This document shows, one piece after another, positions 28,635-36,694 of a DNA stretch of 54,839 nucleotides. Made by a program: the position numbers and the translations under genes. Source of the DNA: Cyanobacteria bacterium RUI128. GTDB lineage: Bacteria > Cyanobacteriota > Vampirovibrionia > Gastranaerophilales > Gastranaerophilaceae. The notes under the pieces were generated by a model. It was not told where the DNA came from. It saw only the letters and a list, made by a program, of their open reading frames with translations, and ran no database searches. The number at the start of each line of letters is the position of its first letter. The stretch's first letter is position 1. The stretch spans positions 1 to 54,839 of the forward strand of contig JAILHQ010000027.1 of NCBI GenBank assembly GCA_024695725.1, given 5' to 3'.

Positions 28635-28662
28635 AAAAGACCGACTTGAGTGCCGGTCTTTT
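28635..28662 (-). terminator. terminator of the 136-residue protein gene
   Basis: AAAAGACCG and CGGTCTTTT pair around a 10-base loop, with T-rich sequence on both sides. Confidence 0.85.
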
Positions 28663-28700
28663 ATTTTATACATCTCGCTATTTCCGTTTATATATCTTTT

Positions 28701-29111
28701 TTATGCTTCAATAATCATTTCTTCAACATCTTCTACTGCTTTAGGAAGATTGTCAACTTTTCTGTTCAAATCATCTAAAGCATTAGCACGTTTTTCAGCT
28801 CTGTTAAGGAACTTCAAACTTCCGTTTCTGCTGATTAAACCCTGAGCTGTAACATAATTTTTCATTGCATTTGCAGTATCCGCATCAACAACTTCAGCAA
28901 CAAGAGCATTTCTATGTTTTGCCTTACGTACAATAATATTGTTTGGATTAGCTTCTTGTCTGTTGATTGCGCTTTCAATTCCATCCCAGAACTTTTGATA
29001 ACCTTTTTTTGATAATTTTGTTGCCTGTTCTTTCATAACCGGGGTTGCAGACTTTTCAAACAAAACTGCCATACCGAAAGAAGGTCTATTATTGTTTAAA
29101 CTTAAATCCAT
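28701..29111 (-). CDS. hypothetical protein with N-terminal PSFGM motif
   Basis: The 136-residue protein starts MDLSLNNNRPSFGMAVLFEK, which carries the S-F-G element after a short Asn-rich leader. The rest is mainly helical and charged: Lys-rich in the middle, with an acidic C-terminal helix (DDLNRKVDNLPKAVEDVEEM). AGGAG is well placed before the ATG. It is a single-gene unit with its own terminator. I recognise the N-terminal style from Gastranaerophilales proteins, but no function is known to me. Confidence 0.65.
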   Translation of the reverse strand: MDLSLNNNRPSFGMAVLFEKSATPVMKEQATKLSKKGYQKFWDGIESAINRQEANPNNIIVRKAKHRNALVAEVVDADTANAMKNYVTAQGLISRNGSLKFLNRAEKRANALDDLNRKVDNLPKAVEDVEEMIIEA

Positions 29112-29214
29112 TCTAAAAACTCCTATTTTGTAACATCACATGGAAGTTAACAACGATAAAAATATTTGTTGCTACATTGAGATAAATTTATAAAGAAATA
29201 TTACAAAAAATAAA

Positions 29215-29236
29215 CCCTCAATTTTTTAATTGAGGG
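29215..29236 (-). terminator. terminator of the pnp-speB operon
   Basis: CCCTCAATT, a TTTT loop and AATTGAGGG are followed on the minus strand by TTTATTTTTT. Confidence 0.85.
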
Positions 29237-29308
29237 ACTACGTAAAAGAGACATTTTACAACATTGTTGCACATGTTCTCTTACACTTCCACTAAAACCT
29301 TTTATTTC

Positions 29309-30148
29309 CTACATTATCATGAGTAATTCTCTGATAACTTTTGAGGCAACAGCTGTTGAACAGCCTGATGAATCGTAATCGGGTGCGAGTTCAACAACAT
29401 CGGCACCTATAATATCAAAATCTTTGATATATTCAAACCAGCCCATAAGTTCGTTAAAACTCATACCTCCGCTTTCAGGGGTGCCTGTCCCGCTCATAAC
29501 AGATGGGTCTAACACGTCTAAATCAACGGTAACGAATACCTTCTTACCTTTCAGGCAGTCTAAATCAGAATATTCTCTCGCTAAAGTTCCATTTACTCCC
29601 ATAAATTCCCATTCTTCCTTCATGCCTGAACGGATACCAATTTGTTTTATACTTTCCGGTTTGACAAATTTTGTGCACAATCTTATGACTGCAGAATGGG
29701 ATAGTTCTTCTCCAAGATATTCTTCTCTCAAATCAGTGTGAGCATCAAAGTGAATAATTGCCAAATCATCTCCATAAACTTTTGATATAGCCTCGATTTC
29801 AGGGTATGTAACCAGATGTTCGCCGCCGATTCCCAGAATACGTTTCCCGTCTTTATATATTTGTTCCGTATTTTCTTTTATCACATTGAGAGAACCATTT
29901 GTATTTCCAAGAGGGAATTCGAGGTCGCCTGCATCGTGAAAATTACACTCAGCCAACTCTTTATCAAAACGTGGAGAATACTCTTCCAGCCCCCAGCTTG
30001 CAAGTCTGATCTGCTCAGGTGCGAACCTTGAACCTGAACGATAGGATACAGTCCCGTCAAACGGCAAACCCATCATAACAATGTCAGAGCTGCTATAATC
30101 AGGGTTTTGCCCCATCCAATTTCTGTCTAAAAACGGACCTTTTAGCAT
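29309..30148 (-). CDS. speB: agmatinase/arginase-family ureohydrolase
   Basis: The 279-residue protein has the ureohydrolase manganese-site motifs GGEHLVTYPE, HFDAHTDLRE and VDLDVLDPS, plus SGTGTPESGGM. By length and motifs it is agmatinase-like (agmatine to putrescine and urea), although guanidino-specific relatives cannot be excluded. The start at 30148 has GGGAG 8 bases upstream; an in-frame upstream ATG at 30202 falls inside the preceding gene. It lies 10 bp downstream of the purine nucleoside phosphorylase gene in one operon. The decarboxylase-fold protein at 1536 could supply agmatine if it is arginine-specific. Confidence 0.9.
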   Translation of the reverse strand: MLKGPFLDRNWMGQNPDYSSSDIVMMGLPFDGTVSYRSGSRFAPEQIRLASWGLEEYSPRFDKELAECNFHDAGDLEFPLGNTNGSLNVIKENTEQIYKDGKRILGIGGEHLVTYPEIEAISKVYGDDLAIIHFDAHTDLREEYLGEELSHSAVIRLCTKFVKPESIKQIGIRSGMKEEWEFMGVNGTLAREYSDLDCLKGKKVFVTVDLDVLDPSVMSGTGTPESGGMSFNELMGWFEYIKDFDIIGADVVELAPDYDSSGCSTAVASKVIRELLMIM

Positions 30149-30158
30149 TATTTTCTCC

Positions 30159-30959
30159 CTAAATATTTTTAACAATCTCAAGAACAAGTCGTTTGAAATC
30201 AACTTTTGCTTTTTCAGCAGCTTCTAGAACTTCTTTATGTGAAAGACCAACTGTTCCAATGCCCGCTGCTGAGTTACAGATACAACTGATACCAAGTACA
30301 TTTAATTTCATCCAATTAGCAACAATAGCTTCAGGTACGGTCGACATACCGACAGCATCAGCACCCATAAGCCTGAGCATATTTACTTCCGCAGGAGTTT
30401 CGTAAGAAGGACCGGTAAGAGCCATATAAACACCCCTCTCAACAGGGATGATTAACTTTTCTGCACAGGTATATGCAATCTTTCTTAACTGCTTTGAATA
30501 AACCTCGCTCATATCAGGGAATCTCTCGCCTAAGCTGTCATCATTCCGTCCGATTAATGGGTTTATACCCATAAAATTGATGTGATCTCTGATAATCATC
30601 AGTGATGACGGTTTAAAGAACGGATTAATACCGCCTGCCGCATTTGTAAGTATAAGGTTTTCAATCCCCAACTTCTTCATAACCTTAACAGGATATGTAA
30701 CCGTATCCATTGAATGACCTTCATAAAAATGGAAACGTCCCTGCATCATTACAACCTTTTTACCGTGTATTTCAGCAAAAACTAAGTTCCCGTTATGACC
30801 TGCAACCGTAGATTCAGGGAAATTCGGAATTTCCGTATATGCTATTTTGATATCACAATATTCATTAGCAAGTTCGCCAAGCCCTGAACCTAAAACGATA
30901 CCAATCTCAGGTCTAAAATCTCCAATTTTTTCTTTAATATACTTAACTGTTTCTTCCAT
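30159..30959 (-). CDS. punA: purine nucleoside phosphorylase
   Basis: The 266-residue protein is of the trimeric PNP type (inosine/guanosine plus phosphate to base plus ribose-1-phosphate). Family features are GIVLGSGLGELA, the RFHFYEGHS phosphate/substrate segment, NAAGGIN, GPSYETPAE and ADAVGMSTVPE. AAGGGG precedes the start region. A GTG at 30968 sits too close to it, so the ATG at 30959 is preferred. speB follows after 10 bp. The pairing joins purine salvage with polyamine synthesis; 5'-methylthioadenosine salvage is an alternative role. Confidence 0.92.
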   Translation of the reverse strand: MEETVKYIKEKIGDFRPEIGIVLGSGLGELANEYCDIKIAYTEIPNFPESTVAGHNGNLVFAEIHGKKVVMMQGRFHFYEGHSMDTVTYPVKVMKKLGIENLILTNAAGGINPFFKPSSLMIIRDHINFMGINPLIGRNDDSLGERFPDMSEVYSKQLRKIAYTCAEKLIIPVERGVYMALTGPSYETPAEVNMLRLMGADAVGMSTVPEAIVANWMKLNVLGISCICNSAAGIGTVGLSHKEVLEAAEKAKVDFKRLVLEIVKNI

Positions 30960-30991
30960 AACAAACACATTCCCCTTATTTTAAGCACAAA

Positions 30992-31026
30992 AATAGGGTA
31001 ATTTGACGCTGCAAATTTACCCTATT
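30992..31026 (-). terminator. terminator of the omega subunit gene
   Basis: A 13-14 bp imperfect stem on the minus strand (AATAGGGTAAATTTG and CAAATTACCCTATT) is followed by TTTTTG. The left arm contains the GGGTAAAT core. Confidence 0.85.
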
Positions 31027-31038
31027 CTGAAAATATTA

Positions 31039-31287
31039 TTACCCCACTAACTCGTTATCATCTGATTCAGATGCTTTTACCATGATAGCGTGTTCAACAG
31101 GATTTTCTTTCTTGAACTGTTTTTCAGCACCGACGTATTCTTCAAAACCGAAGTCTTCACGTGCTTTTTTAAGTTGAGTTTCGTCAACTAATTTCTTTGC
31201 TAATTCCGCAATCTCATAGACTAACTGATATCTGTTATCACAGTTATCATTCAGTTCCCATGCGATTTTTACTATCTGATCCATCAT
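31039..31287 (-). CDS. rpoZ: RNA polymerase omega-subunit-like protein
   Basis: The 82-residue protein has the omega pattern: a short N-terminal helix, NRYQLVYEIAELAKKL (omega proteins have NRyeLv..aakRAr.L) and a C-terminal NPVEHAIMV (KPVxxAl). Omega helps fold and assemble the beta-prime subunit. Two adjacent ATG codons open the frame, with an AGGA ribosome binding site. It stands alone with its own terminator. The match is by pattern, so a wrong call is possible, but length and motif order fit. Confidence 0.75.
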   Translation of the reverse strand: MMDQIVKIAWELNDNCDNRYQLVYEIAELAKKLVDETQLKKAREDFGFEEYVGAEKQFKKENPVEHAIMVKASESDDNELVG

Positions 31288-31368
31288 AATATTTGTTTCC
31301 TCATTTTTTGTTCATATCAATTCTATAACAAGATTTCCTTTTTATCAAGAGGGAGTGCAAAGTACGAA

Positions 31369-31415
31369 CATTTACCCAAGTATTTACCCCTGCATTTACC
31401 CCTGCATTTACCCCC
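31369..31415 (-). repeat. tandem GGGGTAAAT array after pheS
   Basis: Four units with a 12-13 bp period (GGGGTAAATGCA and variants) begin a few bases after the pheS stop codon on the pheS coding strand. Confidence 0.9.
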
Positions 31416-31420
31416 TGCAC

Positions 31421-32455
31421 CTAGAATTGTTCAAGAAATCTCTTGTCGTTATTAAAGAATAATCTTATATCATCAATTGCATATTTAAGCATAGCAAGTC
31501 TTTCAACCCCCATACCGAATGCAAAACCGGTATAAACATCCGGGTCGATGCCGACACCTTTAAGTACGTTCACGTCAACCATACCCGCACCAAGGACTTC
31601 CAGCCAGCCTGTTCCGCTGCAGGTACGACATCCTTTACCTTCGCACATAATACACTGAACATCAATTTCAACAGAAGGTTCAGTGAACGGGAAGAAACTG
31701 CTTCTGAATCTTGTCGGTCTTGCCGATCCGAAATATGAACGGATAAACTCGTTCAAAACCCCCTTCAAATCACCAAAGGTTACGTTCTTATCAACGTAAA
31801 GCCCTTCAATCTGGTGGAAGAAATTATTCTTACGTGCGTTCAGTGTTTCGTTTCTATATACTCTGCCCGGCGCAATAATTCTAATAGGCGGATTCATGGA
31901 TTCCATTGCTCTGATTTGAGCGTTAGAAGTCTGACTTCTTAAAACTGTGAACGGCGCAAGTTTTGTATAGAAAGTATCCTGTACATCACGTGCAGGGTGA
32001 TCTTTCGGAACGTTAAGCATATCAAAGTTGAAATATTCGGTTTCAACCTCAGGTGCCTTACTGCTCGGAATAAGTGAAAAACCTAAATTCTGAAAGATTG
32101 AAACAATTTCATCCGTTGTAGATGTAAGAGGATGCACCTTGCCTCTCGGAATATATTTACCCGGAAGCGTTATATCAATTCTTTCCTTTTGAAGTTTTTC
32201 GTCCAATTCTTTTCTGTAAAACTGTTTATATTTTTCGGCAACTGCGTTTTCAAGTTTGCCCGTAATTTCGTTAGCCAAAGCACCTACAACTTTCTTTTCT
32301 TCAATTGATAAGTCCTTCAGTCCTTTTTTTATAGTGTTCAACTCGCCCTGTCGGGTTAAATATTTGAGTTTGATATCTTCAAGATCAGCACTTGTCTGAG
32401 CCTTTTCAATATCAGCACTTGCCAATTCATATATATTTTTTAACTTTTCCTGCAT
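31421..32455 (-). CDS. pheS: phenylalanyl-tRNA synthetase alpha subunit
   Basis: The 344-residue protein has an N-terminal coiled coil (about 1-85) and a class II catalytic core with FDMLNVPKDHPARD, TLNARKNNFFHQIEGLYVD (in part) and the C-terminal AFGMGVERLAMLKY motif 3. It charges tRNA-Phe as an alpha2-beta2 enzyme. The beta-subunit gene pheT does not follow, so the subunits are encoded apart. AGAGG precedes the ATG. A small Cys cluster (CIMCEGKGCRTCSGTGW) is the usual feature of bacterial PheS. Confidence 0.96.
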   Translation of the reverse strand: MQEKLKNIYELASADIEKAQTSADLEDIKLKYLTRQGELNTIKKGLKDLSIEEKKVVGALANEITGKLENAVAEKYKQFYRKELDEKLQKERIDITLPGKYIPRGKVHPLTSTTDEIVSIFQNLGFSLIPSSKAPEVETEYFNFDMLNVPKDHPARDVQDTFYTKLAPFTVLRSQTSNAQIRAMESMNPPIRIIAPGRVYRNETLNARKNNFFHQIEGLYVDKNVTFGDLKGVLNEFIRSYFGSARPTRFRSSFFPFTEPSVEIDVQCIMCEGKGCRTCSGTGWLEVLGAGMVDVNVLKGVGIDPDVYTGFAFGMGVERLAMLKYAIDDIRLFFNNDKRFLEQF

Positions 32456-32472
32456 TTTTCTGCCTCTTTATC

Positions 32473-33084
32473 CTATACAAAACTATTATACTTCTTTTCA
32501 AAACCGACAGATGTATCGGTTCCGTGTCCGGGGTAAATTATCGTGTTGTCATCAAGTGTAAATATCTTGTTTCTGATGGTATCAACAAGTGTATCGGCAT
32601 CACCCCCCGGTAAATCGGTTCTGCCTACACTGCTCATAAATATTGTATCACCCGCAAACAACATATTGCCTGTTTTATATCCGACACCCCCCGGAGTATG
32701 TCCCGGAAAATGAAGAACATCAATTTCTTCATCGCCAACCTTGACCTTATCACCATCTTTAAGCCAAACATCAACCTCAGGGATATCCATCGGCAGCATA
32801 CCTACCGCCTGCATAAAATCATTCGTTGTATCAAGCGTGTTTTTGTCATCTTCATGCAGATAAACCTTACAATTATGTTTTTCCTGAAGTTTGACAATTC
32901 CGCCTATATGATCAAAATGTGCGTGAGTGAGAAATACATATTTCAGTTCAGCCTTGAGTTCCTTAAGAACGGAATCAAGTTCGGGAATTATTCCGGTACA
33001 GTCGACTAAAGCAGCCTCGCCATTATCGACCAGCAAATAATTGTTATTCCCCATTTCACCAACAACAAATTTTCTTAAAATCAT
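32473..33084 (-). CDS. metallo-beta-lactamase-fold hydrolase (glyoxalase II-like)
   Basis: The 203-residue protein has the metal-binding THAHFDHIGG (53-62), the later ligands in HFPGHTPGG and FAGDTIF, and a final YPGHGTDTSVGFEK. This is the short YcbL/glyoxalase II-like form, which hydrolyses thioesters; the exact substrate is not determinable. It lies 15 bp after kdsA and is probably co-transcribed with it and with pheS. The ribosome binding site is weak (AAAGAAAG), consistent with coupling to kdsA. Confidence 0.88.
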   Translation of the reverse strand: MILRKFVVGEMGNNNYLLVDNGEAALVDCTGIIPELDSVLKELKAELKYVFLTHAHFDHIGGIVKLQEKHNCKVYLHEDDKNTLDTTNDFMQAVGMLPMDIPEVDVWLKDGDKVKVGDEEIDVLHFPGHTPGGVGYKTGNMLFAGDTIFMSSVGRTDLPGGDADTLVDTIRNKIFTLDDNTIIYPGHGTDTSVGFEKKYNSFV

Positions 33085-33099
33085 TTTTATCTTTCTTTT

Positions 33100-33921
33100 T
33101 TACTTATCTTCGGTTCTGACTATATCAAATATCTTTTTGCAGACAGAGAACACTTTTTCCGCATCTTTCAGATAAAGCATATTCGGACCGTCACAAAGCG
33201 CTTTATCAGGGTCAGGATGAATTTCAAAGAACAGAACATCCGCGCCTGCAGCCATAGCAGATTTTGCAAGTAGCGGAACAAATCTTCTGTCACCGCCCGT
33301 GCTGTCCCCGTTTGAACCCGGCATCTGCACACTGTGAGTTGCATCAAACACGACAGGATACCCAAATTCTTTCATAATAGGAATAGAACGAAAATCTGTA
33401 ACCAAGTTGTTGTAACCAAAGCTTGTTCCCCTGTCCGTCAGCATAATATTCTTGTTTCCGCTGTCCTCAACTTTTTTGACAAGTGATTTCATCTGCTGAG
33501 GTGCCAAAAACTGACCTTTTTTAATATTGACAATTTTACCCGTTTTTCCCGCCGCAACAAGCAAATCTGTCTGTCTGCACAAAAACGCAGGTATCTGCAA
33601 TATATCTGCCACCTTAGACACAGGCTCTGCCTGATCAGGAACATGAATATCCGTTACTATCGGCAAGTCATATTTTGACTTTATTTCCTCAAGCATCTCA
33701 AGCCCCTTTTCCATACCCGGGCCTCTGAAAGAGGTAATAGAAGAACGGTTTGCCTTATCAAAAGAAGATTTGAACACATAGTTTATACCGAGTTTCTGAC
33801 AGATTTCCTTCAGTGCAGAGGCGGTCTCATCCAAAACAGACTGAGATTCAATAGCACAAGGCCCTGCCAAAATGGTAAGCCTGTTCTCTCCTATTGTAAA
33901 ATTACGTAATTTAATAGCCAT
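33100..33921 (-). CDS. kdsA: 3-deoxy-8-phosphooctulonate (KDO-8-P) synthase
   Basis: The 273-residue barrel enzyme condenses PEP with arabinose-5-phosphate to make the lipopolysaccharide sugar precursor KDO-8-P. It has LAGPCAIESQSV, KSSFDKANRSS, FRGPGMEKGL, DIHVPDQA, FLCRQTDLL and FDATHSVQMPG, which separate it from DAHP synthase. It is good evidence for an LPS-bearing outer membrane. The ATG has no ribosome binding site but lies six bases after TAAAAT (28-33 bases past 33900), so the mRNA is probably leaderless. It is divergent from dgt. Confidence 0.96.
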   Translation of the reverse strand: MAIKLRNFTIGENRLTILAGPCAIESQSVLDETASALKEICQKLGINYVFKSSFDKANRSSITSFRGPGMEKGLEMLEEIKSKYDLPIVTDIHVPDQAEPVSKVADILQIPAFLCRQTDLLVAAGKTGKIVNIKKGQFLAPQQMKSLVKKVEDSGNKNIMLTDRGTSFGYNNLVTDFRSIPIMKEFGYPVVFDATHSVQMPGSNGDSTGGDRRFVPLLAKSAMAAGADVLFFEIHPDPDKALCDGPNMLYLKDAEKVFSVCKKIFDIVRTEDK

Positions 33922-33927
33922 AGTTCT

Positions 33928-33933
33928 ATTTTA
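33928..33933 (-). promoter_or_regulatory. -10 hexamer of a leaderless kdsA transcript
   Basis: On the minus strand TAAAAT ends six bases before the kdsA ATG (33921). Confidence 0.55.
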
Positions 33934-34003
33934 TATGAAAAGAATACAATTTACAATAATTTAATCGTTTTCCCGTATGATGCATTATTATCCACTGTTA
34001 TTA

Positions 34004-34009
34004 TATATT
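34004..34009 (+). promoter_or_regulatory. -10 hexamer of a leaderless dgt transcript
   Basis: TATATT ends six bases before the dgt ATG (34016). No real Shine-Dalgarno sequence is present. Confidence 0.5.
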
Positions 34010-34015
34010 TGGAAT

Positions 34016-35038
34016 ATGGCTACGATAAAAGAACAACTTGAAGAACAAGAATTTCAGACACTGAGAGATATTGCAACAAAAAGCAAAAATGCAAAACGGG
34101 AACGCGAAGAAGAACCGTCCGATTTAAGAACAGAGTTTCAGCGTGACAGGGACAGAATTTTGCATTCAAAATCTTTCAGACGTTTAAAACACAAAACACA
34201 GGTGTTTTTATCGCCGTTTGATGACCATTTCAGAACAAGATTAACCCACACATTAGAAGTTTCGCAAATTGCAAGAACAATGGCAAGAGCACTAAAACTA
34301 AACGAAGATTTGGTAGAAGCGATATCTTTAGGACACGACCTTGGACACACTCCGTTCGGACACTGTGGCGAAGGGGTTCTTAACGAACTTGTTTCAACAG
34401 GGTTCCATCACAATATCCAAAGCGTCAGAGTGGTTGAAGTTATAGAAGATATGAATCTGTGCAGGGAAACAATTGACGGAATTATGACCCACACATGGGG
34501 ATTTAAACCCCAAACCCCCGAGGCGCAAATTGTTCAGTATGCTGATAAAATCGCATATATTAACCACGATATAGAAGATTCCATAAGAGCAGGTATTATT
34601 ACCGAAAACGATTTGCCCGAAGAGTGCAAAAAATATTTTTCTTCGGACCCGTCTCAAAGGCTCTCAAAAATGATTTATGCAGTCGTAAACGACTCTGCTG
34701 ATAAAGATAAGGTAACTATGGACGAAGAATGCTGGGAATACACAAAAATTCTGAGAGAATGGATGTTTAATAATATCTATACAAATTCTCCTGCAAAACT
34801 TGAAGAGGGCAAAGCAAAGCACGTAGTAAAAACCTTGTACGAATACTACACGGACTATTTGAGCAAACATTGTGATGATAAGAAAAAAATCGAACGGCTT
34901 GTTACTGACTATATTTCCGGTATGACAGATCAGTACGCAATAGAAAAATATAAAGAAAAATTTATCCCCAAACCGATAAATACACAAACAAAGGATGAAA
35001 ATTTTTTAAAAATCTTGTATTCAATTAATAGTGATTAG
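34016..35038 (+). CDS. dgt: deoxyguanosinetriphosphate triphosphohydrolase-like HD protein
   Basis: The 340-residue protein has the HD metal-binding residues H78 (TRLTHTLEVSQ) and H107-D108 (LGHDLGHTPFGH), and a later Asp in YADKIAYINHDIEDS. The preceding FQRDRDRILHSKSFRRLKHKTQV is typical of the dGTPase-like group (quoted in part: FRRLKHKTQVF). These enzymes cleave dNTPs to deoxynucleoside and triphosphate. The in-frame ATG at 33977 lies further upstream; ATG 34016 fits the family start and the -10 geometry. An inserted repeat element begins 2 bp after its stop codon. Confidence 0.92.
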   Translation: MATIKEQLEEQEFQTLRDIATKSKNAKREREEEPSDLRTEFQRDRDRILHSKSFRRLKHKTQVFLSPFDDHFRTRLTHTLEVSQIARTMARALKLNEDLVEAISLGHDLGHTPFGHCGEGVLNELVSTGFHHNIQSVRVVEVIEDMNLCRETIDGIMTHTWGFKPQTPEAQIVQYADKIAYINHDIEDSIRAGIITENDLPEECKKYFSSDPSQRLSKMIYAVVNDSADKDKVTMDEECWEYTKILREWMFNNIYTNSPAKLEEGKAKHVVKTLYEYYTDYLSKHCDDKKKIERLVTDYISGMTDQYAIEKYKEKFIPKPINTQTKDENFLKILYSINSD

Positions 35039-35040
35039 CT

Positions 35041-35236
35041 AAATTATAGTTTGCTAAACTTTAATTTAATTGAAAATTAAAAATGGATAATGGAAAATTA
35101 TTTTGTTCACTATCGTTCACTAATATAAAATATATAATATTCATAGCCGTCAGGCTATTAAGATATTTTCCATTTTCAACTTTCCATTTTCCATTTTCCA
35201 TTTAAGAACAACGAAGTTGTTCTTAAACTATAATTT
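35041..35236. mobile_element. MITE-like element, 196 bp, with 12-bp terminal inverted repeats
   Basis: The ends AAATTATAGTTT (35041-35052) and AAACTATAATTT (35225-35236) are perfect inverted repeats. Inside are AATGGAAAAT-type subterminal repeats in opposite orientations (about 35081-35100 and 35168-35202), a hairpin ATAGCC/GGCTAT (35143-35158) and a hairpin AAGAACAAC/GTTGTTCTT (35204-35224). It carries no coding capacity. It lies between dgt and its terminator. Confidence 0.75.
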
Positions 35237-35360
35237 CCCCACTTTACAAAATTTAAAAAATAGTGCATAATAAAGTAGAAGAAATTAGAGCTAACTATCA
35301 AATAATAAATTGAATAACAATTAATATTGTTATATATGGCTGTTGATTATGATATGGAAT
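35237..35360. other. spacer between the MITE-like element and the dgt terminator
   Basis: These 124 bp are AT-rich with no supported gene. A 20-codon ATG frame (35336-35398) overlaps the terminator and has no ribosome binding site. Confidence 0.4.
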
Positions 35361-35394
35361 CGGCAGAGGGTAAATCCTCTGCCGGTTTTATTTT
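35361..35394 (+). terminator. terminator of dgt
   Basis: A perfect 9-bp stem (CGGCAGAGG and CCTCTGCCG) with the loop GTAAAT is followed by GTTTTATTTT on the plus strand. Confidence 0.9.
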
Positions 35395-36170
35395 CTGAAA
35401 TTATAAACGGGTTGTATCGGTTTATTTAATGGAAATAAATCTCTGAGCCCTTCAAGGGTAAGTTCGGGAATAACCGAATCAAAACTATTTTTCGTGTATT
35501 TAGAAATTATTTCGCAGAACCCTCCGGTTGCGACAATAACAGGCTGCTCACCCAATTCTCTGATACAATTTTCGAGCATACCGTCTATCATACACGCTGT
35601 TCCTCTTATTACGCCCGAAAGTATTGCATCTTTTGTGCAATTACCTATATATCCCTGTGTTTCTGCCGCCTCGAGTGAAGGTAATTTTTCGGTAGCACTG
35701 CCCAGTGACGAAAGCTGAGTCCCGATACCCGGAGCGATTATACCGCCAACAAACTCACCTTTACCGTTAACAATGTCAAACGTGGTAGCCGTCCCAAAAT
35801 CGACAACTATAACAGGTTTTTTGTATATTTCATACGCCCTTGCACCGTTTGCAATTCTGTCTGCACCGATTTCGGCATTGTTCTTCAACGCCAGAGTAAT
35901 CGGCATTTTTGAATTTTCAGACAAAATAGCAGCCTTGACCCCGTACAGGGATAAAACAGCATACTGAATTCTGTTGTTGAGTTCCCCAACAACAGATGCT
36001 ATTATTGCACCACTCAGTTTCATATCCCCGAGATTATCGGAAAGCATCTGACCGTAGTCCTGAACGGTTAACTCCGTATCAGACGGCATACGAAACTTCT
36101 TCACCAGGGTTATATCTTCATATACCCCGCAAGTTATACTGGTATTACCTATATCTATCGTAAGAATCAT
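35388..36170 (-). CDS. coaX: type III pantothenate kinase
   Basis: The 260-residue ASKHA-fold kinase phosphorylates pantothenate, the first step of coenzyme A synthesis. It has the phosphate-1 motif DIGNTSITCGVY (5-16), GADRIANGARAYE, VVDFGTATTFDIV and GGIIAPGI, all typical of CoaX. The type III enzyme is not feedback-inhibited by CoA. The ATG has no ribosome binding site and lies six bases after TAAGAT. The 3' end overlaps the dgt terminator. Confidence 0.95.
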   Translation of the reverse strand: MILTIDIGNTSITCGVYEDITLVKKFRMPSDTELTVQDYGQMLSDNLGDMKLSGAIIASVVGELNNRIQYAVLSLYGVKAAILSENSKMPITLALKNNAEIGADRIANGARAYEIYKKPVIVVDFGTATTFDIVNGKGEFVGGIIAPGIGTQLSSLGSATEKLPSLEAAETQGYIGNCTKDAILSGVIRGTACMIDGMLENCIRELGEQPVIVATGGFCEIISKYTKNSFDSVIPELTLEGLRDLFPLNKPIQPVYNFRK

Positions 36171-36176
36171 ACAAAT

Positions 36177-36182
36177 ATCTTA
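36177..36182 (-). promoter_or_regulatory. -10 hexamer of a leaderless coaX transcript
   Basis: On the minus strand TAAGAT ends six bases before the coaX ATG (36170). Confidence 0.45.
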
Positions 36183-36231
36183 CAACAGATATAGTTATCT
36201 ATCCAGAAATAATTATTTTATTAATATATAA

Positions 36232-36399
36232 TTAGCCAATTGGAATTCGTGGTTTTTCAGCAATACTTTGCCATGGTTGTACCGGTTGATTGTTTTCAAC
36301 TTCTTTTTTAACCGGTTCTTCTTTTACATTTCTGCTGTAGTATCCGCCACCGATATTTGCATCCGGGCCGACAGCCCCAGCGTGATTAAAACATGCCAT
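36232..36399 (-). CDS. small hypothetical protein
   Basis: The 55-residue protein starts MACFNHAGAVGPDANIGGGY and continues with a Lys/Glu-rich middle and a Pro-containing tail (QPWQSIAEKPRIPIG). ATG 36399 is chosen because a strong GGAGG lies 7 bases upstream; a longer frame reaches 36453 without such a site. Nothing in it is recognised. Expression looks real given the near-perfect ribosome binding site. Confidence 0.55.
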   Translation of the reverse strand: MACFNHAGAVGPDANIGGGYYSRNVKEEPVKKEVENNQPVQPWQSIAEKPRIPIG

Positions 36400-36609
36400 A
36401 GGTTTTCCTCCATGTTGATATGTATATCCAATGTATATATATACTAAGTTCATGACTTAAAAAAAATTGCCCTATTATTTTTCATGTTATTACATTTCTT
36501 AACATGTTATAATGCAATACCGGCAATGCTTTTGAGTTTTAAGGCAAACTTACCATGTAACAAAAACTTAAAATATACTTTTCAAATTGTAAACTCTGAG
36601 TGTATAATT

Positions 36610-36694
36610 TGGATATACACAATACGAAAAAATCCAACTATTACTATCTGTTGAAAAGTATGAAAAACCAAGTTTACGTTCATACTTTTTTTTT
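36610..36694 (+). ncRNA. candidate small RNA or attenuated leader
   Basis: TATAAT at 36603-36608 would start a transcript near 36615. A weak hairpin TTGGAT/ATCCAA (36610-36615 with 36631-36636) and a perfect 10-bp hairpin AAAGTATGAA/TTCATACTTT (36655-36664, 36679-36688) followed by TTTTTT end it. No protein gene lies between promoter and terminator, so the product is either an RNA of about 80 bases or a terminated leader of the peptidase gene. Confidence 0.45.
36655..36694 (+). terminator. rho-independent terminator upstream of the M16 peptidase
   Basis: A perfect 10-bp stem with a 14-base loop is followed by a run of T. No annotated plus-strand gene precedes it closely. Confidence 0.75.

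Noticed and set aside
35336..35398. 20-codon frame overlapping the dgt terminator
   Set aside because: It has no ribosome binding site, and its codons are simply the terminator stem. Coincidence is the simplest explanation.
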